Source of the DNA: Amblyornis subalaris
Taxonomy: Eukaryota > Chordata > Aves > Passeriformes > Ptilonorhynchidae
DNA: 64,000 nt
Assembly (NCBI GenBank): GCA_018881555.1
Contig: JACAXG010000013.1
Coordinates: 10,864,479-10,928,478, forward strand
Direction: 5' to 3'
Made by a program: the position numbers and the translations under genes. Below, piece after piece: positions 50,843-61,607 of the stretch. The stretch's first letter is position 1. Every line of letters begins with the position of its first letter. Under the pieces are notes generated by a model. That model did no database searches and had not been told where the DNA came from. It saw only the letters and a program-made list of their open reading frames with translations.

Positions 50843-53800
50843 TCTTCCTCTGTTGACTATGGAAGAGAATCAGAATATGAAATTCCCAAAGTTCAATCCA
50901 GGCTGTGGAAGTCTCAGTTTCATTTTAAAAAAGAAAAATGGGGGCTCAAAGCAGAGACTATTAATTTCAGGAATGNTGGCAATGTAGAAATTTAGAGAAT
51001 TTACAGATAAGAATTGGAGTTTTCTAGACAGGTGCAGAACAGAGATATGTGGTTAACAGGTACATATATGTTTCTTAACACAGAAGATAGAGTCACAAAG
51101 CCATAATGAACATCCATTATCCTCCAGGAGAATTTGGATAGAAGCTATAGACGTTTTGGCAAATTGTTAGTCCCCAGAATCTACTTGGATAAAAATGTCA
51201 ACCAGTGATTAGTTCTTACGGTTGTAATTGTAAAAATGGACATTATTTGAAATATACTAAAGCAGGGCACAAGTTTTCAGACTGAAAATAATAACTTGGG
51301 TTTGCTGGTGCTGCTGAACTTGATGGTCTCTTTGCAATCTTACTCATAACAAATGGGTAATAGTTGTGACAAAGCCAAGTTTATGAAGAAAAGCAATCTT
51401 ACTTCTCCACATAATAAATACCATTTTTCACTGTTCTACAATAAATAATAAGCCAACCAAATCCCAGCTGGAAAACTGAAACACAGAATGGCACTTAAAC
51501 CAGTCTTTTTCCAGTGATTTCTTTGAGCACAGGATTTTGTCCTTAAGACTTCATTGGTGTTGTGTATTTTCAAGAAAAGATGCAGCTCATGTGCAGCCAG
51601 CTAAAAGCAGGATTAGGTTTATGGAGATGGCAATCTGTAAAGGAGGTGGTTCTTTCTACAAAGATCCTGATTCCGGGAGGATCTACAGAAGGCATGGAGG
51701 AAAACCAACACTCAGGTTTTAAACAGAGCCCGAAAATGGAATAAGATGTGGTTTGAATGCAAATTGGTGATGACTGTCTCGGGTTGATTTTTGGAGCAGG
51801 ATTACTGCGTGCAAGTGAAAGCTCCCTGAGAAGGAACTGGTGCTGTCCTAGGGACAGACACCTGTCAGAACAGAGCAGGTGTCAGTCATCACAAGGTCAC
51901 CTGCAGTGTGAACCAACTCAGAAGTTCAAAAATGGTGGCTCGTGTCTGCCTAAAGCCTAAAATATGAAATTAATTTCAACCCCTGATATTTAACAGATAA
52001 ATATAAAAAAAAAAGGANAAATATTTGTTCCCTAGTAAGTTCCCGTATCTAGTCTCAAAGTGAGCTAAGGCTCCTGGCAGCTTCTTTCACACTGGTGGCT
52101 GAATAGCTAATTTTGCACAACTTGTAGGATTCTGTAATTGTTTCAATTTGTCCATAAAAAACTCATGAGGTGAAATAGAAATTATCAGTAATGTATTAAC
52201 TATTTTTGCAGTCCTAGTGCATGAGGAAATTGTGCTTGACTGGGAAGGAAAAAAGAAATAAAAACCCCAGGCGTACAATATTTCTACTGCTTGCTATGAC
52301 AGATCCTTATGCATAAATATATCAACTTTCCTTGAAGAGTCTGGGAATCCAGTGTTATGATTATATTTTTCATTNAAATTTTTGAATTGTGATGAAAACT
52401 TAATTAAATGTCTCATGGAAAACCATAGAAATATAGATCTATTTTAGGGCTGACTCCATTTTTAATGACTTAAAATGTTGCAAATGCTCTATCTGGCTTC
52501 TTGCACNCACTGGGTCTCTGAACCTATTCTTGTATATCAATTTATATTTCAGAAATNGAACATATTAACATTATAAAGTTTAATGTTAGAAGTTTAAAAT
52601 ATTTCTTAATTCTTGTTTCTGAACTCTTTTATTTTAGACCTGCTGTGCATGGGGGGAAGTGAAGATTTCCTCACTGAAACTTTCCTCTTACAGAAAAAAT
52701 CAGTTGAAAGCATCTTGTACAAAATAGAATGACAAATTTTAGGACCCATTTTCAGCTAATTTTCACGATCTGTTTTTATATTATACATCACAGCAATAAG
52801 TCATATGAACTCATTATGGATTATTTCACTGTCTTTTTACATACTCTAGGCTGGCCATCATGCACTTCATATCATAGCATTGCTCAGGAATCNAGAGAAT
52901 GCTGGTGTGGCCCAGGCGTTTAGTCTGTAGAGCTGAATATAGAGTCATATATACTCCAAATATATAGTCACTGCTATAAAGAGTCAAATTTGTACCTCAT
53001 AGCACTGTAAACTACAAATTGGCTGCATGGCCGTTGATGCCAGGACAGGAGATTTTCTGCTTTCATGTGGTCCCATTTCAGAGATTATTAGAAGACTGGA
53101 AAGCTTGTATTAAATTAACATACAGTTGAGCAGCTCAAGCTGTGGATATTGAAGGTGGAACTGTCTTTCCAACCAGAAAAAACAGAGATCTATGTCTGAT
53201 TTTCTGACACTGGCCCCCTTGGAGTTTGTAAAATGGTCGGCTTCAAGAGAGACTATGGAGGAAGTTTGTAAAGTCGTGGCATTATAGAAGCATCAAAATG
53301 GTTGAGATGAGGCAGAACTGTCTCCCTCCACGAGTTTCACCTCGGCCATTAAAGACCACACACAAGACAAGAAAAAGACAAAAAGAGGGAATGGATAAGA
53401 GGAATTAAAAGAGAGGAAATGGGGATGAATGTAAAGCACAGTACAACCTGTAGGAAAACCGATACAGTGACATTTTGTGACTTGCTTATAATATTTTGAG
53501 ATGCAATGAATTAATGGGTGACAGGCTCTGCCACTGGAAGAGAAGAAAAAGAAGGCTCTTACAGACTTGAGTTTTCCATGATCAATTGAATCTAAAAGAC
53601 AGTGTGTTTCTGGGAAGACCATAAAAGGTGTTTTTATGTGTGCATTTTGGATACTTGTTTTGCCTGCCTGGCTCTGCAGACAAAAAGCTGAATATTTTGA
53701 TATGTAAGTGAAGTCTTCTCCGTGTCACGTTATTTTTTTTAAAGGGAGATTGAATAGTGCACATGTCAAGAACGGAGAATCCTCTGCATTTTCTTTCAAG

Positions 53801-54769
53801 CCTTTGTGTACATGATGAGCTAGAATAACCTCCCTGAACTGAATTATCCTTCCATACTATGGTTCAGTGAATATCATTATATTTCAGCACAGCTTGAGTG
53901 ATTTTTAATGCCAAAAACATCAGCAAGAAATACAAATGTTACAAAAATATTGAAACAATACCATAAAAAAACGCTGGGATCATAAATACTTTACTTTGCA
54001 AGGTCTGGAAGGTCAACATAGCTATAGTGTGGAAAATTAAAATGCTCTCCGTGTGAATGCCTCTGGAAAAAAAAATAAAAAGGCAGTTTTTTACCCTAGA
54101 AATACAGAATTCCTATCCCATCTGGTTAAAAATAAAAGCTATTTTCCTGGTAGTAGAATCTGATGAAATTAATTCATCCATGATTGNTTTGTGTGTGTTA
54201 GCTGCATGTTCTTAAATATAATATAATTAAATCAGCATTAGAGAAGGTAGAAAATCGCTGACAGCTTTCATGTGAGTGTTGCACTGCACCAGGTAACACA
54301 CGTCAGCCTAAGGTTTTGACAGAAGGAAACCAAATGTGTACAGGCAATAACTGATGTTTTTGACAAGCTTTGAATTTGGGAGCGTTTCCCTTTGCAGCCA
54401 GGTGTTCTGTCAGTGCACAGCCCGTCTGTCACAATGCACGGGAACACAGGGAGGGGGAGAGCAAGAGCAAAGGAGTTCTGCGGCACATTGCTGTGGTGGA
54501 ACTGAACAATTAATATTTTATGCAATCCTAACTGTTCTCAGCTACTACTTTTCAACTGGAAACTTGTCGTTGTCCATTAATCTTGGATCAGCAGTTGTTC
54601 TCTGCCTTGGAGGTCTTGCTCGGTATCAGTGTCCCAGTACTTAGACATTCCCATCCTGTCTGCTNGGGCCCCGTAAAGGATCACTGTCACAAGTAGTAGC
54701 AAAAACCAGCTTTCAATGTAAATTTGGGGAGTGCAGCTTCACAGAGTTCAAGGGCAAGGTTCACTCTGT

Positions 54770-54796
54770 TGCTTGGTACATAGAGTGTACCAAGCA
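54770..54796. repeat. Perfect 11-bp inverted repeat (hairpin)
   Basis: TGCTTGGTACA (54770-54780) and TGTACCAAGCA (54786-54796) are exact reverse complements separated by five bases. The arms form a stable stem in single-stranded DNA or RNA. There is no following T run and no sign that it is a terminator; a microRNA precursor would need a longer stem than is seen. Confidence 0.85.
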
Positions 54797-56227
54797 CACA
54801 TAGCAAAGTCGGGTTAGAATCAATTTATAATGGCTTACGTGGAGAGTGGGGATGGAAAAGGGTAGAGGTGCCAAGGATATGGATTCAGAAGGATTTAGCA
54901 TCACCTACTCATTGACTAATTTAATGTTTAAGAAGTGATTCAATAGNATGTACTACAATTATAACTGTGACTTAATTGTAGGTTCACGATAACAACATTC
55001 ATACCATAATCAATTCACACACGCACACAGGGTGATGTGTACTTCTATATCTGTGTGTGTAAAAGTACCTCTCAGAAATTCCCCTTGGATTCAGTGAAAT
55101 GTTCATGTGAAATCTCCTAGTGTTTCTCAGCAGGCATGGGTTGCACCTCGAGGAATGTGTGTGTGAGGTATCAGCTCGGGCTATGATCCATTTTTTCCAA
55201 AGGCCTCCTAACAATGGTACCCTTTCACTCGGGCTGTGATTCAAGTAAACCATTACCAAAGTTAACAATATTTTCAGTATTTTCCAGCTCCTGGCAACGT
55301 AGTGTGTTCTCTTTTCAAAGAACATCATCTTACAGTGNCTCAAAGATTTCCCTTCTGGGTGTTTTCTGCCTAGATATCCAAAGGGAGAGCTACGAGAGGG
55401 ATTCAGGAACAAGCCTCTTAATCTTATATATTGAGATTAACATATATGCTATATCTCAGAATAGGGCTTAAGTAAACCGCTCTACTTCTTCAGGAAATAG
55501 GAATCTTTATTTCCAGAACTGTAAAAGACAACAGATTGATTTTAACTTTTTATTCTAAATGGATATTTTTAATCCAAGGATGCCTTCATTCAGCCTTTGA
55601 CTCCGTTCTTCATATGCAAGCTCTGATGTCCCTGCAGGAACATTCCAGCAGTTTTATGCAGTAACACTCACAGTGATGTGGGTGACAAGGCAAGGTTTGA
55701 TCTGCCCTGAGGCTGGAGGAGATGAGAAGATGCAGCCACAGTCCTGTTCTCCATGCTGGCCTCTGTAGAAGCTGACACCAGGATGTTGGAGTGAGAGCAG
55801 TGGTGTTACCAGCACCAAGGAAAGGACTGTGCTGATGGTGTAGTAGAGGCACAGACAGGTGATATAGCAATAACATGCCTCAGTAACGTGCTTGTACATC
55901 ATCCTTCACTCTAGTTNAAACACCATTGGTATTTTTGCCAATTTTACATCATAACAACAAACGGAAAAAGCCCCCAGTTTTGGGTAAGAATTGCCATTAA
56001 TNGTACTTCCTGAATTTGGGTGAAGCCTAAGCGTTCTATAAGGCTGCCTAATCTTGTACACAAGCAAATTTGATTTAAAAATAGTGTGCAGGGGTAGAAC
56101 CATTTACCAAAAAATTTTTTTACCCTCTTTTTATTGCCTGGAAAATGCAAGGCAATTGCTTCATGAGTAGAAACTACATTAAAGGGAATTTGAAATGAAA
56201 GAGGTCTTTATTGCCTCAGAATTACCC

Positions 56228-56245
56228 TTTTTTTTTTTTTTTTTT
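56228..56245 (+). repeat. T18 homopolymer
   Basis: Eighteen consecutive T. It could be the tail of a minus-strand retroposed copy, but the sequence on its high-coordinate side is not a recognised SINE or processed gene. Confidence 0.85.
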
Positions 56246-56727
56246 CTCCTAACCTCCCCATAGTAGCACATTTTGCAAACACTGGAAACCTTCCTGGCCT
56301 TTTAAACTAAGAACTGTAGGCAAACAGCTGATGCTGTAAAACGGAGCGGGGTTGAACTTCTTCCATGGTTGCTTCTCTTCTAGGTAATTATGCCATCAGT
56401 GGGAATAACGTTTACTACCTCTGAAAGAGGAGAAAGCCAAAGGTACTCTGGGTCCATAAGCTGATGTAAGCTGCAGATGCTGCAGAAAGCAGCACACTTC
56501 TCACAGGTACCCTCTGTCCTGTGACAGGACAGACAGGCTCGTTACACCAAGTCAGCTGGCTCATAAATTATTGCAATTTATGGAGTTCTTCTGCCAGGAG
56601 AAGTTAAGTACAGTTTTNCCTTCCTGCTCAGATAAAAATTATATCTCTGATTTGCAAAATAGAGCTGTTGGTCATTTCTAAGTGTGCCGTGACAACTGTT
56701 CAGGTTGCAATAATTGCCTTTTAACAG

Positions 56728-56904
56728 AACTCACTTTCCCTCCTCTTGGGCTCATATCAGAGAATTTGTTGCTTACCAGCTGTATGGTGGAATTATTATA
56801 CCAGCTGGTACGTGTTTCTTTGTACTATATAAAATTAATTATCAGTTTTTTAGATCTTGGAAGGACACAAGTAATTACTTTGCATTTCAACCTTGTGAAA
56901 CCCG
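56728..56904 (+). other. Exon-like open stretch, 177 bp (weak)
   Basis: Bounded by a CTTTTAACAG acceptor (AG at 56726-56727) and a CG|GTAAGT donor (from 56905). Length is 59 codons exactly and one frame is open throughout, giving a symmetric phase-2 exon. The inferred peptide has a hydrophobic centre (YGGIIIPAGTCFFVLY) that could span a membrane. A second frame is also open across the same interval, which weakens the case, and I recognise no family. No partner exon of matching phase was found in the window. Chance is a serious alternative. Confidence 0.15.
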
Positions 56905-56984
56905 GTAAGTTTCATTAGGGAAATCCTGCATTTTCTCAAAATCCCAGATGAAGNTGATACTCACAATTATTTGAAAATGCCGTG

Positions 56985-57180
56985 ATGCTTATGCAAATAA
57001 GGGCTCTACACGAACAACAGCGATTTTATTTTTCTTGGCTTAAGATACAACAGGCACTCCGAGGGGTTGAAAGCCATTGACTTCTGGTCATTACTAATTT
57101 AATAAGCAGCCCTCACAGTTCCTGCAGATACAAAGGAATCTGGCTTTACATGTGTAATATGCAGTGCGCAGAAAATACTT
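56985..57180. promoter_or_regulatory. Octamer-containing candidate regulatory block
   Basis: A perfect octamer ATGCAAAT at 56991-56998 is followed by a repeat-free stretch with a CATTACTAATTTAATAAG segment near 57089. No coding frame explains the block. The octamer is a known POU-factor site; enhancer function here is inferred. Confidence 0.2.
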
Positions 57181-60100
57181 AGTGCTGTTCTCTTTGAAAC
57201 CTAGAGGACAGTTATTAAAGTTTTATGGTTCAAATTAAAATTTAAGATTAAAATACAAGATCAAAAGAATCAATTTTCCCCCTCAATGCTATTAGAAATA
57301 AGCCTTTTGGAATAGAGGGGCNCAACTGGCTTAAATGCCATGCCCTCCTCCTTCTCCAGACACCTAGATTAGAACTAATCACAGCTCACTACAGGAACGT
57401 AACTTTTTGTATTTTTTTTCTTAAGAAAGGAANAAGCTTTTATTACTTTTTAATGTATGATGCTATTGTAGAGTCACGAAGTAGTAAGTGCTGCTTGGGA
57501 AGCAGAGTGACAGTCCTTGAAGAAGCAGTTTGTTTTGTGAGCAGAAGGAAAATCCACGGCTGTGGAGCTGTTAAAATGAGTTGGAGGATGCCAGAGGATT
57601 TGCTTCTTTGTCAAAGCAAAGGGGAGCAAGGGAAGGCTCATGCCGTAGCTCGGGCTGATTAATAACTATCAGAGTGCCCATTTTTCTAAGGTTTCATGCC
57701 ATTAATATGTCTCCTGGTGTCAAATCTGGTTGCCATTTCTCTTGTAAGACACTTTAATAATAAACNGCAAAATCAATGGCACACAGAAGCAACCTTATAA
57801 GGAGAAAGTGCCCTGCTATATCTTAACTTGAAACACAAAGTCACAAATCTCCTCTCTCGTTTATGTATTACTTTGCTGAAACTTTACCATGGTGCTGTAG
57901 TCCCTGTGTAGCTCAGTTGTAAGAACCTGTTTTTGCTGTTCCTGAACAGCTCTTTGTCACTGGGAGGCACAGTGAAAGCATAACCAGTTCTGTGACATAG
58001 ATCACAAAAGAAGTAGCAGTGTTGCTTCATTTCATCATGAAACTGACACAGAACTTGTACTGATCTCTAGAAGTGCTGCTGCTGAATTCAATGAGATTTG
58101 GTTAAGTCCCCATGGGCACAGCTCTTGTGGGAGGCTGTTGAAACAATACAGGAATGACACTGAACGCTGAGCTGGTTGCATTAACTTCAGCAACTGTGCC
58201 CTGTGCTGAGGAACAGACTCAAGCCAGACTGTGCTTAGGGGTTCTCCTAGCCTTTAATAAATAAATGAAATATTTCTATATCTATTTCTGTCTATATCTG
58301 CAAAATTTACCTTATCGCTGGACAAACGCTAATTCTTNAGCCAAGCAAAACCTCACCAAGCTCTGCCATTCAGCAAGTAGTTATTCACCTATTTTTATGC
58401 AAAATGTGCGTGTACCTCTTGTTTTTCCCATGACTTTAGGCTGTCCCATGACAGCTATAGCTCTAGGATTTTTGTTAAACTGCAGAAATTATGGGATTGG
58501 TATCATAGAAAGGAAAACTGTTTTCACTAAACTGATCAACCAGGATTAAGTCTTTATCTTTCATTTATAAACCTTCAAATCCTAAAGCAATAGAAAATTA
58601 AGCTCCTGTTATTTCATTGAGGAGCTTAAGAAGACTGGATGACCAGCATGAAATGCATAGTAGCATTAATTGAACAAATACAGAACTGGATTACTCNAAA
58701 TCTGTAGAGAACTGCAGAATAAAGGGCATTATCAAGGATTCAGTGGCAAATTCCCCTTACTGACAAGCATTTGTTATAACAGTGAAAGAAAAGCACTGCA
58801 TGAAAACCATAAGCTACAAAATTCATTAAGAAAGATCCTTTTAAAATGAGGCCTAAGAGACTCTCTCTTATCACAGGAGCCAAAACATAGCCATCTGTGG
58901 TTGTGTATTATTGAAGCTAAATTGATGAAGAGGCTGACTATGCCAAAATGGAGAGAGAAAGAGAGAAGGAAAAAAAGGAAAATAGGAAAGAAAAGACGTT
59001 ACCTCTATATACAAGGAAAGCAAGAATTGACTAGAGGAAAAAGATCTCCAGAAACTTCTGGAGACAAAATCAGTGTATTTACACTTTGTATCTCATACAG
59101 GTTCTCTTTTTGTGTATATAACAGTAGGGATTGCCATTCCTTTCCATAGGAGGACAAAGATCCAACACATCTGTCTAACAGGACACTTGTTACTAGAACA
59201 GAGAGACAAGTGCAGCAGCTGTGACAGGATGGTTTCTCTCTTACCATTGATCATGGAGAGGACTGAATCACTTAGTTCAAGTGCCACATGTAAAATAAAC
59301 CCCAGTGTCTGGTTTGCCATTTTCCAAAGAAATGCAGAGGAGCTGCAAACCTGATTGTTTTTCTAGGTGAAACTAATGACCACAGATGTAATCACAGGCA
59401 AGTAGATGATAACAGAAACTGCAATCCATTCAGCCTCTAGATCTTTCTAGCTGATGGGAGCTTTTTAGAATTCAGGCAAGCTCTGGTGTACTTCACCTTT
59501 GGAATTAANATATTTGCTATTTTGTAACCCAAATGTCAGCAATTTTTCATCGGATTATTGCTACATGACCCACTTGACTAAGGGGATGTTTTGTGATGAT
59601 GACCCAACACTGAGTGCTGCTTCTCTGACTCCAGTAGAACTGTAATCAGTTGGTTCAGTAGAGGAAAAATAACATTTAGATTTCTTTTCAGTATATTTAA
59701 CCATGATGTCTTTCTCCACTATGCTTCACTCTAGCATTTATCTTTGTCTTTGGCCCAGTAAAAAGGGATGTCTAACTTTGATGGGAGTTAGATAATCCCT
59801 CCTGAAGAGCCCGGAAACATTCAGGAAGGATGGGATAGGGACTGTCAGTTCCCAGGCAGCCTCAGTAGCTCTTTCTGAAACTGTAGTGAAGGAGGTTTTG
59901 CTTTGTTATTGTGTAGGACTTAATGTATCAAGTGAGGGCTGAACCTTCCCCTCAGTACGGCTTTGGGTACAGGACAGTAACGTGTCTATTTGCCAGGAAA
60001 AATTTCCATTGAAGTGACGTTTGGTCCATGAAAGTCTATTTTATAGAGTACTTAAAGAACTGGTCAGACTGCATGAGTTTTGTTTACCCAGTAGGTATTT

Positions 60101-61423
60101 GGATTTGAATTTGAGTGCTGTTCCCCAAATTCTACAGCAGGACACAGCAGCCAGGGGCACCTTAAGAGCTGCAGTACAGAGAATTTAAAGGGTGGACCAG
60201 AAAATGAAGTATGGTAGATGATATCTGTGGCAGGATGAAGTGGGACCTGGAACTGCAGAGAGATGGGTAGGAGGCAGTATTTGTATTTTCTGCGTTTGTA
60301 TAATAAAACATGAAAGAAAGGAAAATAAAAAGGACTGGGTGGTAACAGGGAGCATCTTCCTCCTCCCTCAGGGGCTCCTGCTGCTTGAGTGGAGCTGTTA
60401 CAGGTAGAACACGAGACATTTGTGGCTTTTTTGGGAGTACCATTTGCAAGCACGAATAAAATCAATATGCAGATGGATACACATAACAACCAAAATGTGA
60501 GTCAAACAGTTTGTTAACCAAATTGTCATTAACATAGTTAGACTTCACATTGCTCTTGAAATCACTAACTTTATTTTAGTGGAAAATTAACCTACTTGAT
60601 GTGGTATGCAGCAGCTCATTCTTTTGATTTACACCTAGCTATTCCCACAATAATAAAACATTAATACTCTGAATCTTTCATTTGGAAAATATTCAGTATA
60701 ATAAACTATGCATTAAGGTATCTGCTTACTTTTTTATTCTTTAGTTCTTTGGAGTTTTCATTTCATCTATGTCTATTTTTCATTTTGTTTTTGAAATTAA
60801 CTCTCCAGCAATCCATTTCTCTTATATTCTTTCTAAGATAACAAAATCTTAAATTGCTGACAAAGAATGTGCATTGAAGTAGCAACTAGTTAATATCTTT
60901 AAACCCCAACTCCCTGGAGAAGTTGTTACTGAGAAAGAGAAGCCCTAAAATGTACTCTGTTTTGGGGGGATTTTGTGTTGGTTTGTTTGTTTGTGTGTGT
61001 GTTTTCTTTTTTTTTATTTGTACAATATGCCCTTACTTTTACTAAAGAAATTATTGAAAGGTACCAATGTAATTAAAAAAGACCTTTTTAATTACTTTGG
61101 TAATTAACTTTGGCAAAACTTTGATGACAGTTGAATGACAATTCGATATCTTGATGTTGATAAGATCTTGAAATAGAATTGAAAGTTCTCATTTTCTGTT
61201 TACACATCAAGAAGACTTCTCCTTTCCCAGTACAAAGTATATCCTTGCAAAGGCTTTATAGGTAGGAAAATGAACATGAGGTCAATAATAGCTAAGTGGG
61301 CTGGCCTCAGCTGAAGCCCACCAAAAGACAGAGGAGGGAAAATGTTAATGAAAGGAATAAATCAACAGATGGGTGTGGCGAAGGGAGGGTTAAGACGTGC
61401 TTACATTGGCAGGAACAGCCCGT
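57181..61423. other. Unique non-coding DNA
   Basis: No gene recognised. Contains a T/G tract at 60962-61011, with GTTT and GT units, and a minus-strand 141-codon frame at 60064-60489 treated as chance. Several Ns lie in the first 1.5 kb. Confidence 0.5.
60962..61011 (+). repeat. T/G-rich tract with GTTT and GT units
   Basis: Contains three GTTT units from about 60981 and a GT run from about 60993 to 61002. Seen directly. Confidence 0.8.
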
Positions 61424-61489
61424 CTTGGCACAACTCCACAGGTCCACACTTACCTGCTTGGCACAACTCCACAGGTCCACACTTACCTG
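61424..61489. repeat. Perfect 33-bp tandem duplication
   Basis: Two exact copies, 61424-61456 and 61457-61489, each beginning CTTGGCACAACTCCACAGG. Because 33 is a multiple of three it keeps every reading frame. Each copy carries, on the minus strand, a perfect CAG|GTAAGT splice-donor word. Perfect identity implies a recent event or an assembly artefact. Confidence 0.97.
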
Positions 61490-61607
61490 CATCACCTTTG
61501 GGGAGCTCGTTAGAAGTGTCAGACTCATCAGAGCCTGGCGTGCCTGAGCTGAGCTGCTGCCCTGGGGGGAACTCACTCAGGACACCACGGTGTTGTTCCT
61601 GCTGTTC
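61487..61607 (-). other. Exon-like open stretch ending at a perfect donor (weak)
   Basis: On the minus strand a TTAG acceptor-like site is followed by 121 bp with one open frame (40 codons plus one base) ending at GCAG|GTAAGT. The inferred peptide starts EQQEQHRGVL and includes SSGTPGSDESDTSN, a Gln-, Ser- and acid-rich composition typical of disordered regions in real proteins. If unspliced, the frame continues through the 33-bp duplication (two GKCGPVELCQ units) to a stop. Against it, there is no polypyrimidine tract before the acceptor and the local G+C is high, which favours chance frames. Not identified. Confidence 0.18.

Larger units (their letters stand above)
50843..56690. other. Unique non-coding DNA rich in ambiguous bases
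   Basis: No gene recognised. The region is AT-rich with many isolated Ns (part of the 49.7-58.7 kb cluster). A perfect hairpin lies at 54770-54796 and a T18 run at 56228-56245. A TTTGCAG acceptor-like site ends at 54397 but has no matching donor in a useful frame. The 137-codon minus frame at 54999-55412 shows no recognisable features. Confidence 0.5.

Noticed and set aside
50490..50987. Longest open frame in the window (165 codons, plus strand)
   Set aside because: It overlaps the reverse-oriented CR1 fragment at 50593-50842; the translation is antisense repeat sequence with internal ambiguous codons.
60064..60489. 141-codon minus-strand frame with a hydrophobic, signal-peptide-like start
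   Set aside because: A single-exon secreted protein would be attractive, but there is no family resemblance, no promoter or CpG context, and the rest is low-complexity Pro/Ser/Phe-rich translation. Chance is the simpler reading.
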